Below the pieces are notes generated by a model. It did not search any database. It saw nothing but the letters and a program-made list of their open reading frames with translations, and was not told where the DNA came from. A program made the translations under genes and the position numbers. 64,000 nucleotides of DNA from Sthenelais limicola (taxonomy: Eukaryota > Annelida > Polychaeta > Phyllodocida > Sigalionidae). Of this stretch, positions 1-20,283 are shown one piece after another. The stretch spans positions 124,982,941 to 125,046,940 of the forward strand of contig OW804096.1 of assembly GCA_942159475.1 (NCBI GenBank), read 5' to 3'. The first letter of the stretch is position 1. Every line of letters starts with the position of its first letter.

Positions 1-139
1 TTAATAACATTTTTTTAGATCCTCAGATGATATTTATAATCTTCCATTTTATTAGAATTATATTCTACGAGGGCTTTGCGGTACATACTTTGCCACTCTG
101 AAATCCTTTCTAAACCATTCTGTTGTGTTTCTCTTGTAG
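1..139 (+). other. POLK intron sequence at window edge
   Basis: AT-rich sequence upstream of the TAG acceptor at 137-139. It is read as the end of a POLK intron because the following exon begins in phase with the conserved STSNYLARR segment. No other feature was seen. Confidence 0.7.
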
Positions 140-3100
140 AGCACTTCTAACTACCTAGCAAGACGGTATGGCGTCCGTGCCGCCATGCCTGGCTTCATTG
201 CAAAGAAGCTCTGTCCCCAGCTTGTCATCGTCCCAACCAACTTTGACAAATACACAGCAGTAAGTAAGCAGGTCAGGGCTGTAATGGCTGACTATGATCC
301 TAACTTCTCCCCCATGAGCTTGGACGAAGCTTATCTCGATTTTACTAAACACTTACAAGTGAGGCAAGATTTTGACGCTGATGATAGAACATTCACTGTG
401 GTCTTGGATGAGGCAGAGTTGTGCAAATGCGAGAATAAAGAGAGAGGGATTCGTGAAGATACAGATATTAGAAAGCCCAAGGATGATTGTCCACCAGATA
501 CTACTGCAACGTGTTTGCGTGAAAGTGCAAATGATGATGATAAAGATAACTGTGATGATCTGGCACAAGACGAACCGCCTGATAAGCCAGTAGATCTTAA
601 GCCTATACAATGTTCTACTTGTGGAAAATATATCTATGAAGAACGTGGAAGGAAGGAGGAATTCGGAACATTAGTTGAGGAGGCAGTAAGGGAGATGCGG
701 GCGAGAATACATTGGCAAACCAAGCTTACTGCTAGTGCTGGTAATTATGACCTACGTTTATCCCTTAAGTTTTATTTTATAAAATATACTTAACGGTCTG
801 AATATGAAAGGGCCAGGAGAATCCAGTTACTGGTTTAGAAAACAGAATACCGTGGTATATCTGACATCTGTTTTGGAAATAAATATGGAAATGTTTATAG
901 TGGAAAATCATCTTAAACTTAGACTAGCCAGATTAAATTGTAATTAATAAAACTCACACACATATAAGACATTTATGTTGTACTGAGAAGCCTGAAAAAC
1001 CCGCGACCTACCCAATGAAAATAATATCTTTAAAACTTGATTTAAAAGAAAGAAGTATCTCCTAGCCTGGGACTCATTCATTGAGTACTAATATTAACAA
1101 TACATCCATACATCTGTCATCGACTCATCCTCTTCGCCCCCTAGTGTGTTTTCACTAATGTGTTTTCATCCTCTATAATTATTAGATGTAAAAGAAAAAG
1201 TACTGTGGAACTGGTGACGTGAAAGGAGTTACAACGACCTCGTATCACCAGAAATTGTATAATAAAAAAAACTATTGATAATTGAGGGGAAAAAATCGTA
1301 TTTGATGCATACTGATCTGTGATTAATTTTGATTATTCTAAGGTCAATTATCTATTGCTGTATTTTCAGGTATTGCACCTAATACGATGCTTGCAAAAGT
1401 CTGCTCAGATAAAAACAAACCTAATGGTCAGTATTACCTGAAACCTCGACGCGGAGATGTGATAGACTTTATATCAGGCTTAGATATCCGCAAGGTAAAT
1501 GTCAAAGATGGCTATAATTTTGTATCATTCACTTGATGCTTTTAGAGTTGCATTTTGTACTCATTGGTGGTAAACCGGTGGCGTTTTCTTTTGTCTTCAT
1601 GATCCTAGTGCCTCATTACCGCCCCTTATCGATGAAATCAAACAATAATATATTTTACTTCTGTAATATAGCTCTATTAGTTTCGCTGTTCTCCTCAAAT
1701 GTAAAAGAAATTGAGGCTAAGGCAAGCACGGACTGTATATCTTCATAAGTTGATGCTGGGGTTCATGTGTATTATCTGGATTTTTTTTCATAATTTTCTG
1801 ACAGATCGGTGGTGTAGGTAAGGTCGCTGAGAGGATGTTGAGAAGTTTGGGAATACAGAAATGCAGTGATCTCTATGAAAAGCGCGGGATACTCTACCAC
1901 CTGTACTCTAAAATCTCCTTCAATTATTTCATGAGGATCACCTTGGCCATTAGCTCTACAACAGTCGAAAGGTGGGTGCAATTACATTCCTCTATTTCCC
2001 TTAGATTTGTAGTTTCGTTCTTTGGAGTAATTCCTTCCATTAAATTTTAAAAAATGTTATCAAAAAAAATTAATTTCATACATTATACTTTCCAGAGACG
2101 GTGAGAGAAAGAGTATGAGTGTAGAGAGGTGAGTGATCGTGTCTATATCATCACTCTTATACTTGACAAATATTTCATTTCATATTGTAACATCATATTA
2201 TAAAATTATGTTACCTATTACATATGCCATGAATATGTCTTACAGGACTTTTGGAGAAATGAAGGACCCGAAAGAAATCTACCAGAAGTGTTTGGAGCTT
2301 AGTGTATCATTGTCTGAAGATTTAAAACATGAGAACACGGTGGTAAGCGTACCCTTATATGTTTTGTGGACGAGAAAACAGAACAGAGCACAGAAAATAT
2401 CATTCAATGTTCACTAGCTATACATTTAGATCACAACGCCATTTGCAAAGTTTTCTAACTTATGTATGAACGACCATCATTACTAGTGATGTTGCTTTAA
2501 CTGTCATTTCAGTTTCAGCAAATGCCTCTCATATTTTCCTACCATACCTGACCTGATAGAGTATTCGTTTTTTTCGGATACATATATAATTTGATTTCAC
2601 TGTCGGATATAATATTTCGATTTCCCTGTGTTTCTCCTTGAATTATTAACATTTTTGTTACAGGGTAAAACCGTTGGAATTAAGATCAAGACGGTGAATT
2701 TTGACTTGAAGACAAGAGCACGATCATTAACCTCTCCCACGGATGATGCTGACCAGATATATAATGCAGCCTGTGAACTTCTCCGTGCTGAAATACAACT
2801 TCTCCATCCGAAGCCCCTCAGACTACGGTTGATGGGTATGTTATCGTATATATTGAAGCCATTTGTGCATCTATATATCCTGGGTATGATCATAAACTGC
2901 CTCCCTCTCAGCTCTCCCGCCCTTGATAAAATACTTCAAAGTGTTGATAAGGGCGTAAAGCAACCAATCTCACTCACTCACTCCATTTGTGCAAAAGTAT
3001 CTTTAGAACCTATAATTGGTAATATCGCCTTAATCTTTGTTGCAATAACAAACTTAATTAATCCAATCCATGCATATTCTATTCGTGATAACGGTCTGGT

Positions 3101-5610
3101 ACCTCCAACCTCATAAAAGAATACGTTTTAAATGTGATATGTCATTCCTGGTAAGCATGAACAACAAAAAATGAGTGTAAGATTGGAAAATATCGGGCAC
3201 TCATTTCTATATAATAATTATAATGCTTCACAATTAATGAGATATATTTTCCCTTTCTTGCAGGAGTACGGATGTCCAATATGTCTCCGAAAGAATCAGT
3301 GACAGAGCCACAGCAGGGTCCCCTCATGTCATTGATACAGAAAATGCAGACAACCTCTAAAGCATATCCTGGCGACCACAGAACTTCTAGTCCATCCACT
3401 AGTCCTTCAAAAACCTTTGGCAAAAAAACCCAGGAAGAGACTGTCACCTCAGGCAAATCTTTAAAATCGAGGGATATAAAATCACTCATAGCCAACATGC
3501 CTGTAATTCCGAAATCCAAACAAGAAGACCGGTTGCACTCATCTCCCACTAAAACTGGACAAGGTTCAGCCACTGGTGATGTAGTGTTACCGTCTGTGAG
3601 TTCACGGCTGCGGTCGGGGAAGAAGGTGAAGCCCAAAATGACTTACAGTTGTCCAGTGTGTGGAAAGATGATTGGTGTTCCCGATTTAACGGCCTTTAAT
3701 AACCATATTGACTCCTGCTTAAATGAGGGTGTGACTGGAGACTGTGGATTTAATCAAATTATAGAGGTTGGTGGTAATAAAGACAATGGAACTGAAGCTT
3801 TAAGGAAGCATGGTCCATTTTCAACGAAGGAAATTCCAAATAAAGCCCAGAATTACATTTCCATGGTACCCTCAGAAACTACTCAGCGTGTTTCAAAAGT
3901 CCTAGACGAGATATGCCCAAGCAATGGAGAATCTGTTCAATCTGTGAATGCAGATATTTCTAGCCAAAGTGAGCCAGATCTGCAACCTCCACTGACAGAC
4001 AAATTACTTCATAGTAGAATGACTAAAGGTCATGAAAAAGATTTACCCAGTGAAGAGGTAAAGGAGAGCATTACTGAGGTGGCGGCACCCAAAATAGAAA
4101 ATTCGGATCTTTCCCATGAAGAGAATAGTACAGATGAGTTAGACTCACGTTGCGAATTTATTCGAGGGTATGAGAGCAAACCCTTGAGAATTGACAATGA
4201 TGGTGCCTTGTCAAAACACGAAACTTTAGTGAAAAAGGGCGCTGAAATTAAAGGGAGACCCAGTATTTTTCCAGCCAAGAAAATATCCAAAGCTTTGCAC
4301 TCTTGGTTAAACAGTGCAAAATCAGACGATTCGCCTGCAGAAATGTCCACTGACGACAAAACCCCTTTAATGAAGGATGGAGGCGCGAGTCTTCGAGGAA
4401 GTATTCAAGCTGCTAAGCTTCAAAAAGAAGTAATGCCACCTTTGAATTCAGAAAATGATACCATTGAGTGTAAGAACCATAAGAGTCGTCATTCCTTTTT
4501 TGAAAAGCGGCAAAACTATTCTGTAAGCCACGATGACGGAGAAACGAAGGGTAAATTGGGAGAGAGCAACTCAGATATTCAAGGTTCTAAACAAACAAAA
4601 GACAATCCTATAAAGGAATCTGTACACAGGGCGACACCGAAAGCAACTTCAAGCAAGTCTTCTGTTAATGAATGTGGAGAAGGAACAAGTTCTGGATGCA
4701 AAAATGATTTGTTGATTTGTCCAATATGTGGTGAAGCTCAAGCCAACAAAAACTTGATCCTTTTTAACAAGCACATAGACCTGTGCCTTGGGAAAAAATC
4801 AAGTTCGACCCAAAATGCTTCCGCAGATGAAGTATCTCCTGGAACGAACTCCCGATCCAACTGCATGCCTGGTCCTAGTCTAAACCTTGCGAACGAACTT
4901 TCCAGGAAAGGAGATGGATCAAAGGCAAAGAACAAGTCTGTGGATACTGTATTAAAGGACATGCCTAGTGAAAACTCTGATTTATCTAACAAAGTACATT
5001 GTTCTTTTGAGCAGCCACAAGAAAAAGATTGTCTTCTTACGTGCCCGGTGTGCAACCTCACTCAGCTCTGGATTTCATTCAAGATCTTCAATAACCACGT
5101 GGAGTCATGCCTCAATCGCTCTGCCATCAAGGAAATCCTTAGTGTCCAATCTGCCACCACGTCGAGTGATCAGTTGAAAAGGTGATTGTATTTCAATTAA
5201 ATTATCAACCTTAACTTATAATAATTCTTATAATAAACATTTTAGATGTATAGGGCACAGATTGAAATGTGTCCAAAAAACATACTTTAGGATGAAGTTT
5301 AAGGTTAGCGAAGGAAGAATTTTCTAAGGTAACTAAGGGCAACCATTTTCATCAACTGTTTATTTCCGAAAACTGGCATATGCAGCCTGTATTTCTCGAC
5401 GCTAAACTGGCATAAAAAGGCCAGTCTGATCTAGGAATAGATTTCTCAAATAATATTTGATCCAATTCGTTTATGGTATGCGCTACATTATGTTCTTCTA
5501 TGTTCCGTTTCAGACGCCGCCCACCCCTATCGCCGGACAAAAAGCATGCCAAGAAGAAAAAAGTCGGTCCTAATATCAAAACTATAGAGAGCTTCTTCAA
5601 ACGTAATTAA
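140..5610 (+). CDS. POLK: DNA polymerase kappa, 3' part (5' end outside window)
   Basis: Y-family translesion polymerase that bypasses bulky minor-groove lesions in the nucleus. Exons seen: 140-740, 1370-1494, 1805-1971, 2096-2128, 2246-2342, 2664-2835, 3264-5181, 5514-5610; all phases join, giving 1069 residues before the stop. The first visible exon carries the palm motif SLDEAYLD with the second catalytic acidic pair, then an acidic low-complexity insert before the RIHWQTKLTASAG segment. Later exons give the thumb/little-finger segments (IGGVGKVAERM, RDGERKSMSVERTFGE). The long exon encodes three RAD18-type UBZ4 zinc fingers (about 3645-3725, 4710-4785, 5040-5120; pattern CPxC...NxHxxxCL), and HSFFEKRQ near 4493-4510 resembles the vertebrate REV1-interacting FF motif. 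The last exon ends IESFFKRN, a PCNA-binding PIP box as in human POLK. A likely poly(A) signal lies at 5804-5809. The N-terminus and first catalytic Asp are outside the window. Identity is very secure. Confidence 0.97.
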
Positions 5611-5803
5611 ACTTTTTCATTAAGCATAATTTCAAAAAATTGATATGGAGTATCCGTTTCATACACTGTGATAACCAATAAATTGTTCTGTTGTTCATGT
5701 CAAGCAAGTTCGGGGAGGCATACATACTGGTATATATATACCTCCCTGGTAAAGCATGATTTTAGCGTACCTTTTGGGTACATACGAATGTTACCGTTTT
5801 AAA

Positions 5804-5937
5804 AATAAATATTTATAATGTTAATTACTGTTTTGAAATTATTTTATCAATGAAACCATATCAGTCTCAGGAAAGTCTTATTCACTTGTTTGTAAAGGAC
5901 AGCAGACACTACTATTAAACTAATTCCAAGTTTTATT
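5804..5937. terminator. convergent poly(A) signals of POLK and ZZZ3
   Basis: AATAAA on the + strand at 5804-5809 lies about 195 bp after the POLK stop. TTTATT at 5932-5937 is AATAAA on the - strand and lies about 225 bp after the ZZZ3 stop. The two convergent genes would thus end about 125 bp apart without overlapping. The sites are inferred from the hexamers and position only. The rest of 5611-6160 is AT-rich and shows nothing else apart from a small hairpin near 5712-5752. Confidence 0.5.
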
Positions 5938-6160
5938 TAAAATATACTTTTCCTATTTAATACCGGGTAAGGACAAAATCACGATGAAAGACATGGTCGC
6001 CAAATAGGATACATATAATCTTCCTCACCAGACCTACCAAATATAAATAAATTTGAATATTCAATTTTCAAATTGAATACAACAGGAAAAACATCTGCGA
6101 TTCGTTAGTACAAATGATATTATTAATTGACTAATCAAACTATAAAATGTAGACCTTATG

Positions 6161-9100
6161 CTAGGATGCAGGCATATAGTTAGGATCTAGGTAATTGTAA
6201 TCGCCTTGTTGAGTGAATTTCATATAATCTTTATCAACACTTGGCTTCTGTGGTTGTGATCTCTTCAAATGTATAGGTTCGAGGTTGTGACTTGGAAGAT
6301 GGGTTCCATTTTCATATTGGCTGCAAGAATAAAAGTATTTTTTAAGGATAATTAATGTGCGAACTTTATAGAAGCAAAGGACCATGATTAAAAACTTAAT
6401 ACTCATTTAAGCAAGTTTTATACATGTAAAATACACTTACCAATCCATACACTCGTCGCAGAAATCGACCGATGTTTCTTCAGGACAGTTAGTGCAATGC
6501 CACCTGGTGCCAACGATTGGTTCGCATCCACACTGGTCACACTGTAAACCAAGAATATAATATTGAAAAATCTACTCCCAGTTCTGTGCGGGCTAACAAA
6601 ACATTAAAACTTCTTCTTTTTGTCTGCCCTGATGAAGACTAACTGGGTTAGTCGAAACGTTGGCTCTTAGACAAATAAAAAAGAAAGTCAGAAAAACAAC
6701 TCTAAGGTTTATTCATTTTCCATACTCCGAAGTCTACTTGTCAAACTAAAGGTATAGTTCATCAGCAGTTGGTAGAAAATAACCCCATCAAAACATTAAA
6801 ATGTATAACGTAGGAATTTTAAGGCAGTTTTATGAATGAATCCAGGGTATTCCGTAGCAACTAATCGGAACTTTTATACAACAAACTACACAAATGGGGC
6901 AAACATGTAATTAATATTATGCCAATCCACCTCCATATCAATTAACTCTTATTTTGCACTGATTAGGTAGTGAAATTAGGAAGCTCTTTTTGAATTGATA
7001 TAATGCTCGTCCTGGGAAAGTATAGGGAGTGTACCTTGAATCCAATATGTTCTTCTGTCTGTAGTTCTCCAAGACGTTGTTGCTTTAACCGTTTCAAACG
7101 CATAAGTTCTTGATATTCTACTGTCAGTCTTTTCTCTGGTGAAATCTCGTCCTCGTCCTGAAAATTAAAAATAGCCAAGTCATATCTAAACAACGTGTAA
7201 ATAGTCGCCATTTCGTATTTACGTAAATTTGTTTCGGTATTAAATGTGTAGAAGGCCAAAAGAAAAGAACAGAAAAAGAAACATCTGAATAACTAGGTGT
7301 CCAATTATTCAAAAGCTGTGCCCTGATGCAGCTGTGTTGTTCATGTCTTAAGACATTATTTAATTCTCTAGCGTTGTCAAGAATAGTAATAACTTACCGA
7401 TATATATTCATTGAGATAACTAGGACCCGTTGTGTCGTAACCCCTCTCATCCCTTTCGTCCATGTAAACAGGTGGTTGATAGGACTGCATAAATGTTGAC
7501 GGTTGCAGGTAGAAACGGTTGTACCTTTGATGTTTGTGTTGGCCGCTCTGAATTTATATTATTAAAATGATTATCTGACATATTGGAGTGAGGTGTTACT
7601 ACCACGAAGACATCGTTTCAATAAAGATCAGTCAAGCCCGTATAAGATGTCAAATAACATAGTTGCATTCCTAGCCATAATTCGAATCAAGTCTTCTCAA
7701 AATACTATCAAAGAGGGTCTCTGGAAGCGTGAATGGATTACAGAACTGTGAAGAACTTAGCCTGTATTATGAAACGGCCATAATTTGGTAAGTAAAACAG
7801 AAGTTTAAGAAAGGGAAAGAATTGATAAGCTGGGATTAAAAAAATCATTTCCTGAAAACAACCTACTTACCTTTTTTGCATACATAGTCATATTTGGCAT
7901 ACGCCCTGGTATCGGTAATCCAGATTTGGCAAGGCGAATAAAATATTTCTGTACCCGACTTGCAACCTGTTCAAAATATTCAGAAATGGTGGTGAAACTC
8001 TGGAATAGCTGAACATTTTTGTGTCCGGACAAAAACAAAATAATACATTCCGAGAAGCTTTGCTGATGCCTTTATGTTAAATACAACATGACTATAATTT
8101 CAAAAGATATCAGTGAAGCGTATATAATAAGGGAACAAACAGACAGAACTTTTCGCTGAGCACGCAACCAATCGTTACACCTAACAATGTAAATAGCTAA
8201 GCTGTAACATAGTAACTCACTCCTACTCATTAACCAATAGGATTGAGAGACTCAGTGTTTACCAACGTCAGAGTTATTGACGTCACATAAGAGCGTTTGA
8301 CTTGCTCAGTGGTAGCCCCGCAAGTGATAAAGACGTACTTATCATGAGCAGGCAACTAATTGTTGGTTTGCTAACTAAGCATACAGTGAGCTATGTGATG
8401 TTTCATTATTGGTAAATCTGTGTGCCATTTTAGTACGACTATTTTACATAGACTAATGATCATCTGCGACATTTGAATGTATTTTACCTGCTGGGGTGTC
8501 CTGTTACCAAGAGAAGTGGCAACTTTTTTCCATCGATTTGCTTCAACAAATTCAGGAGGATGCTCAATGAGTAAATCCTCCAATCGCTGTTGTTCCTCAG
8601 AGGTCCAGAGTTTATTGAATGTCGACGACTTGGACTCGTCCTTTAGTCTTCCTCTGACAACCTCACTGCCACCCAACGCATCGTCCTGACTTCCTGATTT
8701 GGCATCAATCGCCGAATTAGGACCATTGGCATTGAGTGCTGAAAAATAGATACAAGTTAGAAAGACAGCACTGTTCCTTAGTGTTGGAAAATATTTTGGT
8801 GGCCAGATGAGAACCATAATCTTCAGGTCATAATTCAAAGCAAAATGTCTTTGGTTGTATAAATAATGAGGGTAAATAGCAGTAAATTACGGATCATATA
8901 AACTAAATACGATAGAAACGTCGAGCTGTACCGAAAAGATGAATATAAAAATGCTACAACAAAATCGGATGGAAGCAACGAATGAATGTCTTTTAAATGT
9001 TAATGGGTAATTGCTAGTCATTTATAAGGCGGTTTTAGAATGCGAGGGTCATAAGATGATTAGCTAGGATTTAGAATAAGGTCGTGAGACAAGAAATCTT

Positions 9101-9758
9101 CCCAGATATCAATATGCTCATGGGCAAAACATTTACCGCGAGAATCAATATTCTTCTCAAGTGAAACAATTTCCCTGAATAAAAATGGGATTTTTTTGAT
9201 TTTTTAAAAAAAACTATAGATCAATGTATGACCACAAATGGCGAATTTGATATATGATACATCATATGCCATTCTTATAGAGTCAAAAACACGATGCTCA
9301 CCAGATATATTTGGTTTCACGTCAGATTCAGCTGCAGATCCACCCCGTTTTTTCCTTGTCATGTGTTTTCTTGCCGCAAGACTGAGGGGGTCAACGCTGC
9401 TGGTGTACTGTTCCCAGTGTATCGTTGGAATCTCGGCCACTTTCATTCCTGGTGGTATGCCAACATCTTCTCTACGCTGAAGGCGTCCCACAAATTTGAT
9501 AGGATCCGACAATGCATCTTTTTCAACAGCTTGTAACTTATCAAGCTCTTCAATAGCCTTCGTTCTCTGAGCTTCAAGGATAGCAAGTGTCCTGATGATT
9601 GCATGATAGTCTTTGTTACCTTTCAAGGCGACATGGTCTGACTCGAAATAAAAAACATCTTGTTCCTCATCTTCTGCTGAATTTTGACTACTATGATATG
9701 GGAGATTCGAGTCGGAGCTTGAGGTGGAAAAGTTGGAATTCGAATTTTCTAAGTCCAT
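6161..9758 (-). CDS. ZZZ3: ZZ-type zinc finger protein 3
   Basis: Subunit of the ATAC histone acetyltransferase complex in vertebrates, where its ZZ finger binds the histone H3 tail. Coding exons in transcript order: 9758-9302, 8738-8488, 7966-7871, 7547-7398, 7157-7035, 6541-6441, 6320-6161; phases close to 445 residues, against about 900 in human, the N-terminal region being much shorter. The SANT/Myb-like domain ([19 protein letters not shown] to GNRTPQQ) is in exons 1-2 of this list, followed by the conserved [20 protein letters not shown] segment. A charged helix ([20 protein letters not shown]) precedes the ZZ finger, which has [19 protein letters not shown] and DFCDECMDC. The start is taken at MDLENSNSN; the exon extends to 9835 as 5' UTR with a TTCAG acceptor. 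The gene is tail-to-tail with POLK. Identity is secure. Confidence 0.95.
6620..6700. repeat. SINE-like dispersed repeat motif
   Basis: Within the ZZZ3 intron 6542-7034, the stretch TGATGAAGACTAACTGGG followed by TTAGTCGAAACGTTGGCTC resembles a short conserved core that I recall seeing dispersed in several invertebrate genomes. Only one copy was noticed here, so calling it a repeat rests on recollection, not on this window. Confidence 0.3.
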
Positions 9759-10084
9759 TGTGACATGTATTGTGTATGTTGAGCGAATTCTTAAAATGAA
9801 GTAGGATACTGGACTGGTAAAATTTTCGACTGTTCCTGAAAGGAAAATATTGAAAAATGTCATGGTATGATATGGATTACTGGTAGGCTACTACAAAGGC
9901 CAAAAGCCTTACTGCAATATGGAAAATATTGTAGGCCTACTTTTCGTTTTGTTTCTGGGCTGATGTTGGATTTTTTTTAAAAAAAGAGCCATGAATTATG
10001 ACAAATAAGCAATGATAGAATGGCAATGTGTCACCAAATTAAATGCAGTAGGCTAAATCCGAGCCAAAATCAGAGGGTTTAACT

Positions 10085-10480
10085 TTAATGTTATTCACTA
10101 GTGTGTATTGACTGACTCAGCATGAATACACATATTCACTTGTGTGTATTGACTGAGCCAGCATGAATACACATGTATATATCACTAGTATGTATTGACT
10201 GACTCAGCATGAATAGGCCTACACATGTATATATTCACTAATGTGTATTGACAGCATGAATACACGTATTCGCTTGTGTGTATTGACAGAGCCAGCATGA
10301 ATACACATGTATATATTCACTAGTGTGTATTGACTGAGCCAGCATGAATACACATGTATATATTCACTAGTGTAGGCTATATTGACTCACCCAGCATGAA
10401 TAGACTGAATACACATATATATTCACTAGTGTGTATTGACTGACCCAGGATGAATACACACATACATTCACTAGTGTGTG
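10085..10480. repeat. minisatellite, about 45-52 bp unit, eight or so copies
   Basis: Imperfect tandem copies of a unit containing TATTCACTAGTGTGTATTGA, then CTGAGCCAGCATGAATACAC and ATGTATA spacers. Units differ by small indels, for example a GGCCTA insertion near 10216 and a shortened copy near 10235-10260. The array lies upstream of ZZZ3 coding sequence, inside the likely 5' UTR intron, and runs into two poly-C tracts. Confidence 0.85.
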
Positions 10481-10489
10481 TAAAACATG

Positions 10490-10540
10490 CCCCCCCCCCC
10501 CCCCACACACACACATCCACCAGCCCCCCCCCCCCCCGAC
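10490..10540. repeat. two poly-C tracts
   Basis: Two runs of about 14 cytosines are separated by an ACACAC-rich spacer directly after the minisatellite. They are likely slippage-prone, and exact lengths in an assembly are unreliable here. A shorter C-rich tract occurs at about 11406-11435. Confidence 0.85.
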
Positions 10541-10785
10541 ACTCCCCAACTTAGAATATGAAATAATATAAGATAAGATAAAATACAAAAAAAAAAGTGT
10601 AAAATGCGGTTTTAGTGTAAAATGCGGCTTATAAAATGCGGCTACCCGACCCTGCCACTGTGCCAGCCAGGCCCAGGGGCAAAAACAAGCATTTGATGAT
10701 TTCATGACGAAAAAATATCACAATAATTATATATCTTTCTGAAACAAATGGAGACAAGAAGTAAATGCATTTTGCAACCACTTAC

Positions 10786-11010
10786 CTCGGAAAGTTGTTT
10801 CATTCCTTTGGTAGAAGAGCCAAATTATGCCCACCAAGATCACACAGGCTGCTGAGCGATAATTTGAGCATGCCGCCCATGAAAATGGCAAAAGTTTACA
10901 GATTGGGCAGCGAAGCCGTTGCAACAGAAAGTGTGGATGGCTCCCGCGCTGCCTGTACTGGCAGAGGAGACATTGCGGAGACGGTGCGTGAGTTGGGGGC
11001 GGGGGTTGCT
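10786..11010 (-). promoter_or_regulatory. probable ZZZ3 5' non-coding exon and promoter region
   Basis: On the - strand an exon-like stretch ends in a strong donor (CCGAG|gtaagtgg; exon boundary at 10786). It could join the TTCAG acceptor at 9836-9840 that precedes the ZZZ3 start codon. The sequence is locally GC-richer than its surroundings, including a GGGGGCGGGGG stretch near 10990-11010, as expected of a CpG-type promoter. The 5' limit is not visible. This is an inference from splice consensus and base composition. Confidence 0.4.
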
Positions 11011-12156
11011 TTACGCCTTATTAACCTATGAATTTGTCTGTATATTTGGTGATTTCAACGATTTTCATGGGAGATATAGAGGGATCCGTAATCAGCATAA
11101 TATTATATTTAACCAGACATGTACACATTGTATAATTCTATGACATTTCTTTTAATGTCAACACAACATTTCACATGAATGAAACCTACAGCTAATTCTT
11201 TTTCCATCGAGTATTCCTGTCTTAGTCTTAGTATTTCAGTTTAGGCTTTATTTCACGGGAAGTTTTTTTTTCTCCATTTTTAATACTTTTACGACATGTA
11301 TCCATAGATGCAGCACACAGCCCATATTTAGTTTGGGGCATGTATAATGAGGTCAGGCTATCTCACTTTCACGCACCCTGGGTATGATCGTGAACGTCTT
11401 AAGTTGCTCCCCCCCCCCCTCCTACCCCCTCCTATAATACAAAAATAAATGATAAAAAAAATCGATGGCATATTCATTTGTTTATTAGAGTAACAAAGTA
11501 TGGTGCCCAGGTAATAATACATCAATTTAGTACACGGAATACATAACATGTGGTATGAGTATTATTTAGTTTGACTTATATTTCTTTTCGTCTGAATGCA
11601 ATTTCAAAGGCCTGCTTGCTAGCGAATATATCCTTTGAAGTGGTGAATTCATCCTCGTCACATAGCCTAAATATTACTTATTATAAATGAAACAACTTAA
11701 TACAAATGGGAGCGACCTCTCAACGCGAATGTAGATCTATAAGTAGAATCAGATAGGCAGATAGGAAGATGAACCCTTGTTACAAGGGCATACAATTCAT
11801 CACCGCACAACCTTCATCTTATTCATCAAATTACATGCTAATTAATATTTAACTATTAACAACGTACATAATTAAATGTTAGTACAATTTTGCACTCGAT
11901 GCGAACGCAAATCACAATTATTTACATCGTATATCACAATTATTTTGGAATATTATTTCCCCCTAATTAAGAGTTTCTCGGTAGCATTTCATGGTCCCAT
12001 AGGATATAATAGCCTGTATTTACAGCTATATTGTCATAACTGCGACAATCATTCTTGTCTTGTCTCGGGATATTCCTATGTATGTACATACACGTATGAA
12101 AGTATAGATTTACCATGAGAAAATACAGATTGACCTAGGAACAGTATACTATAGTT
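11011..12156. other. intergenic region between ZZZ3 and EHHADH
   Basis: AT-rich sequence with no credible coding potential; the short ORFs here are low-complexity and lack splice or homology support. It contains the 3' UTR of EHHADH; a TTTATT at 11481-11486 is a candidate poly(A) signal on the - strand. No RNA gene was recognised. Confidence 0.6.
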
Positions 12157-20283
<8,127 letters not shown>

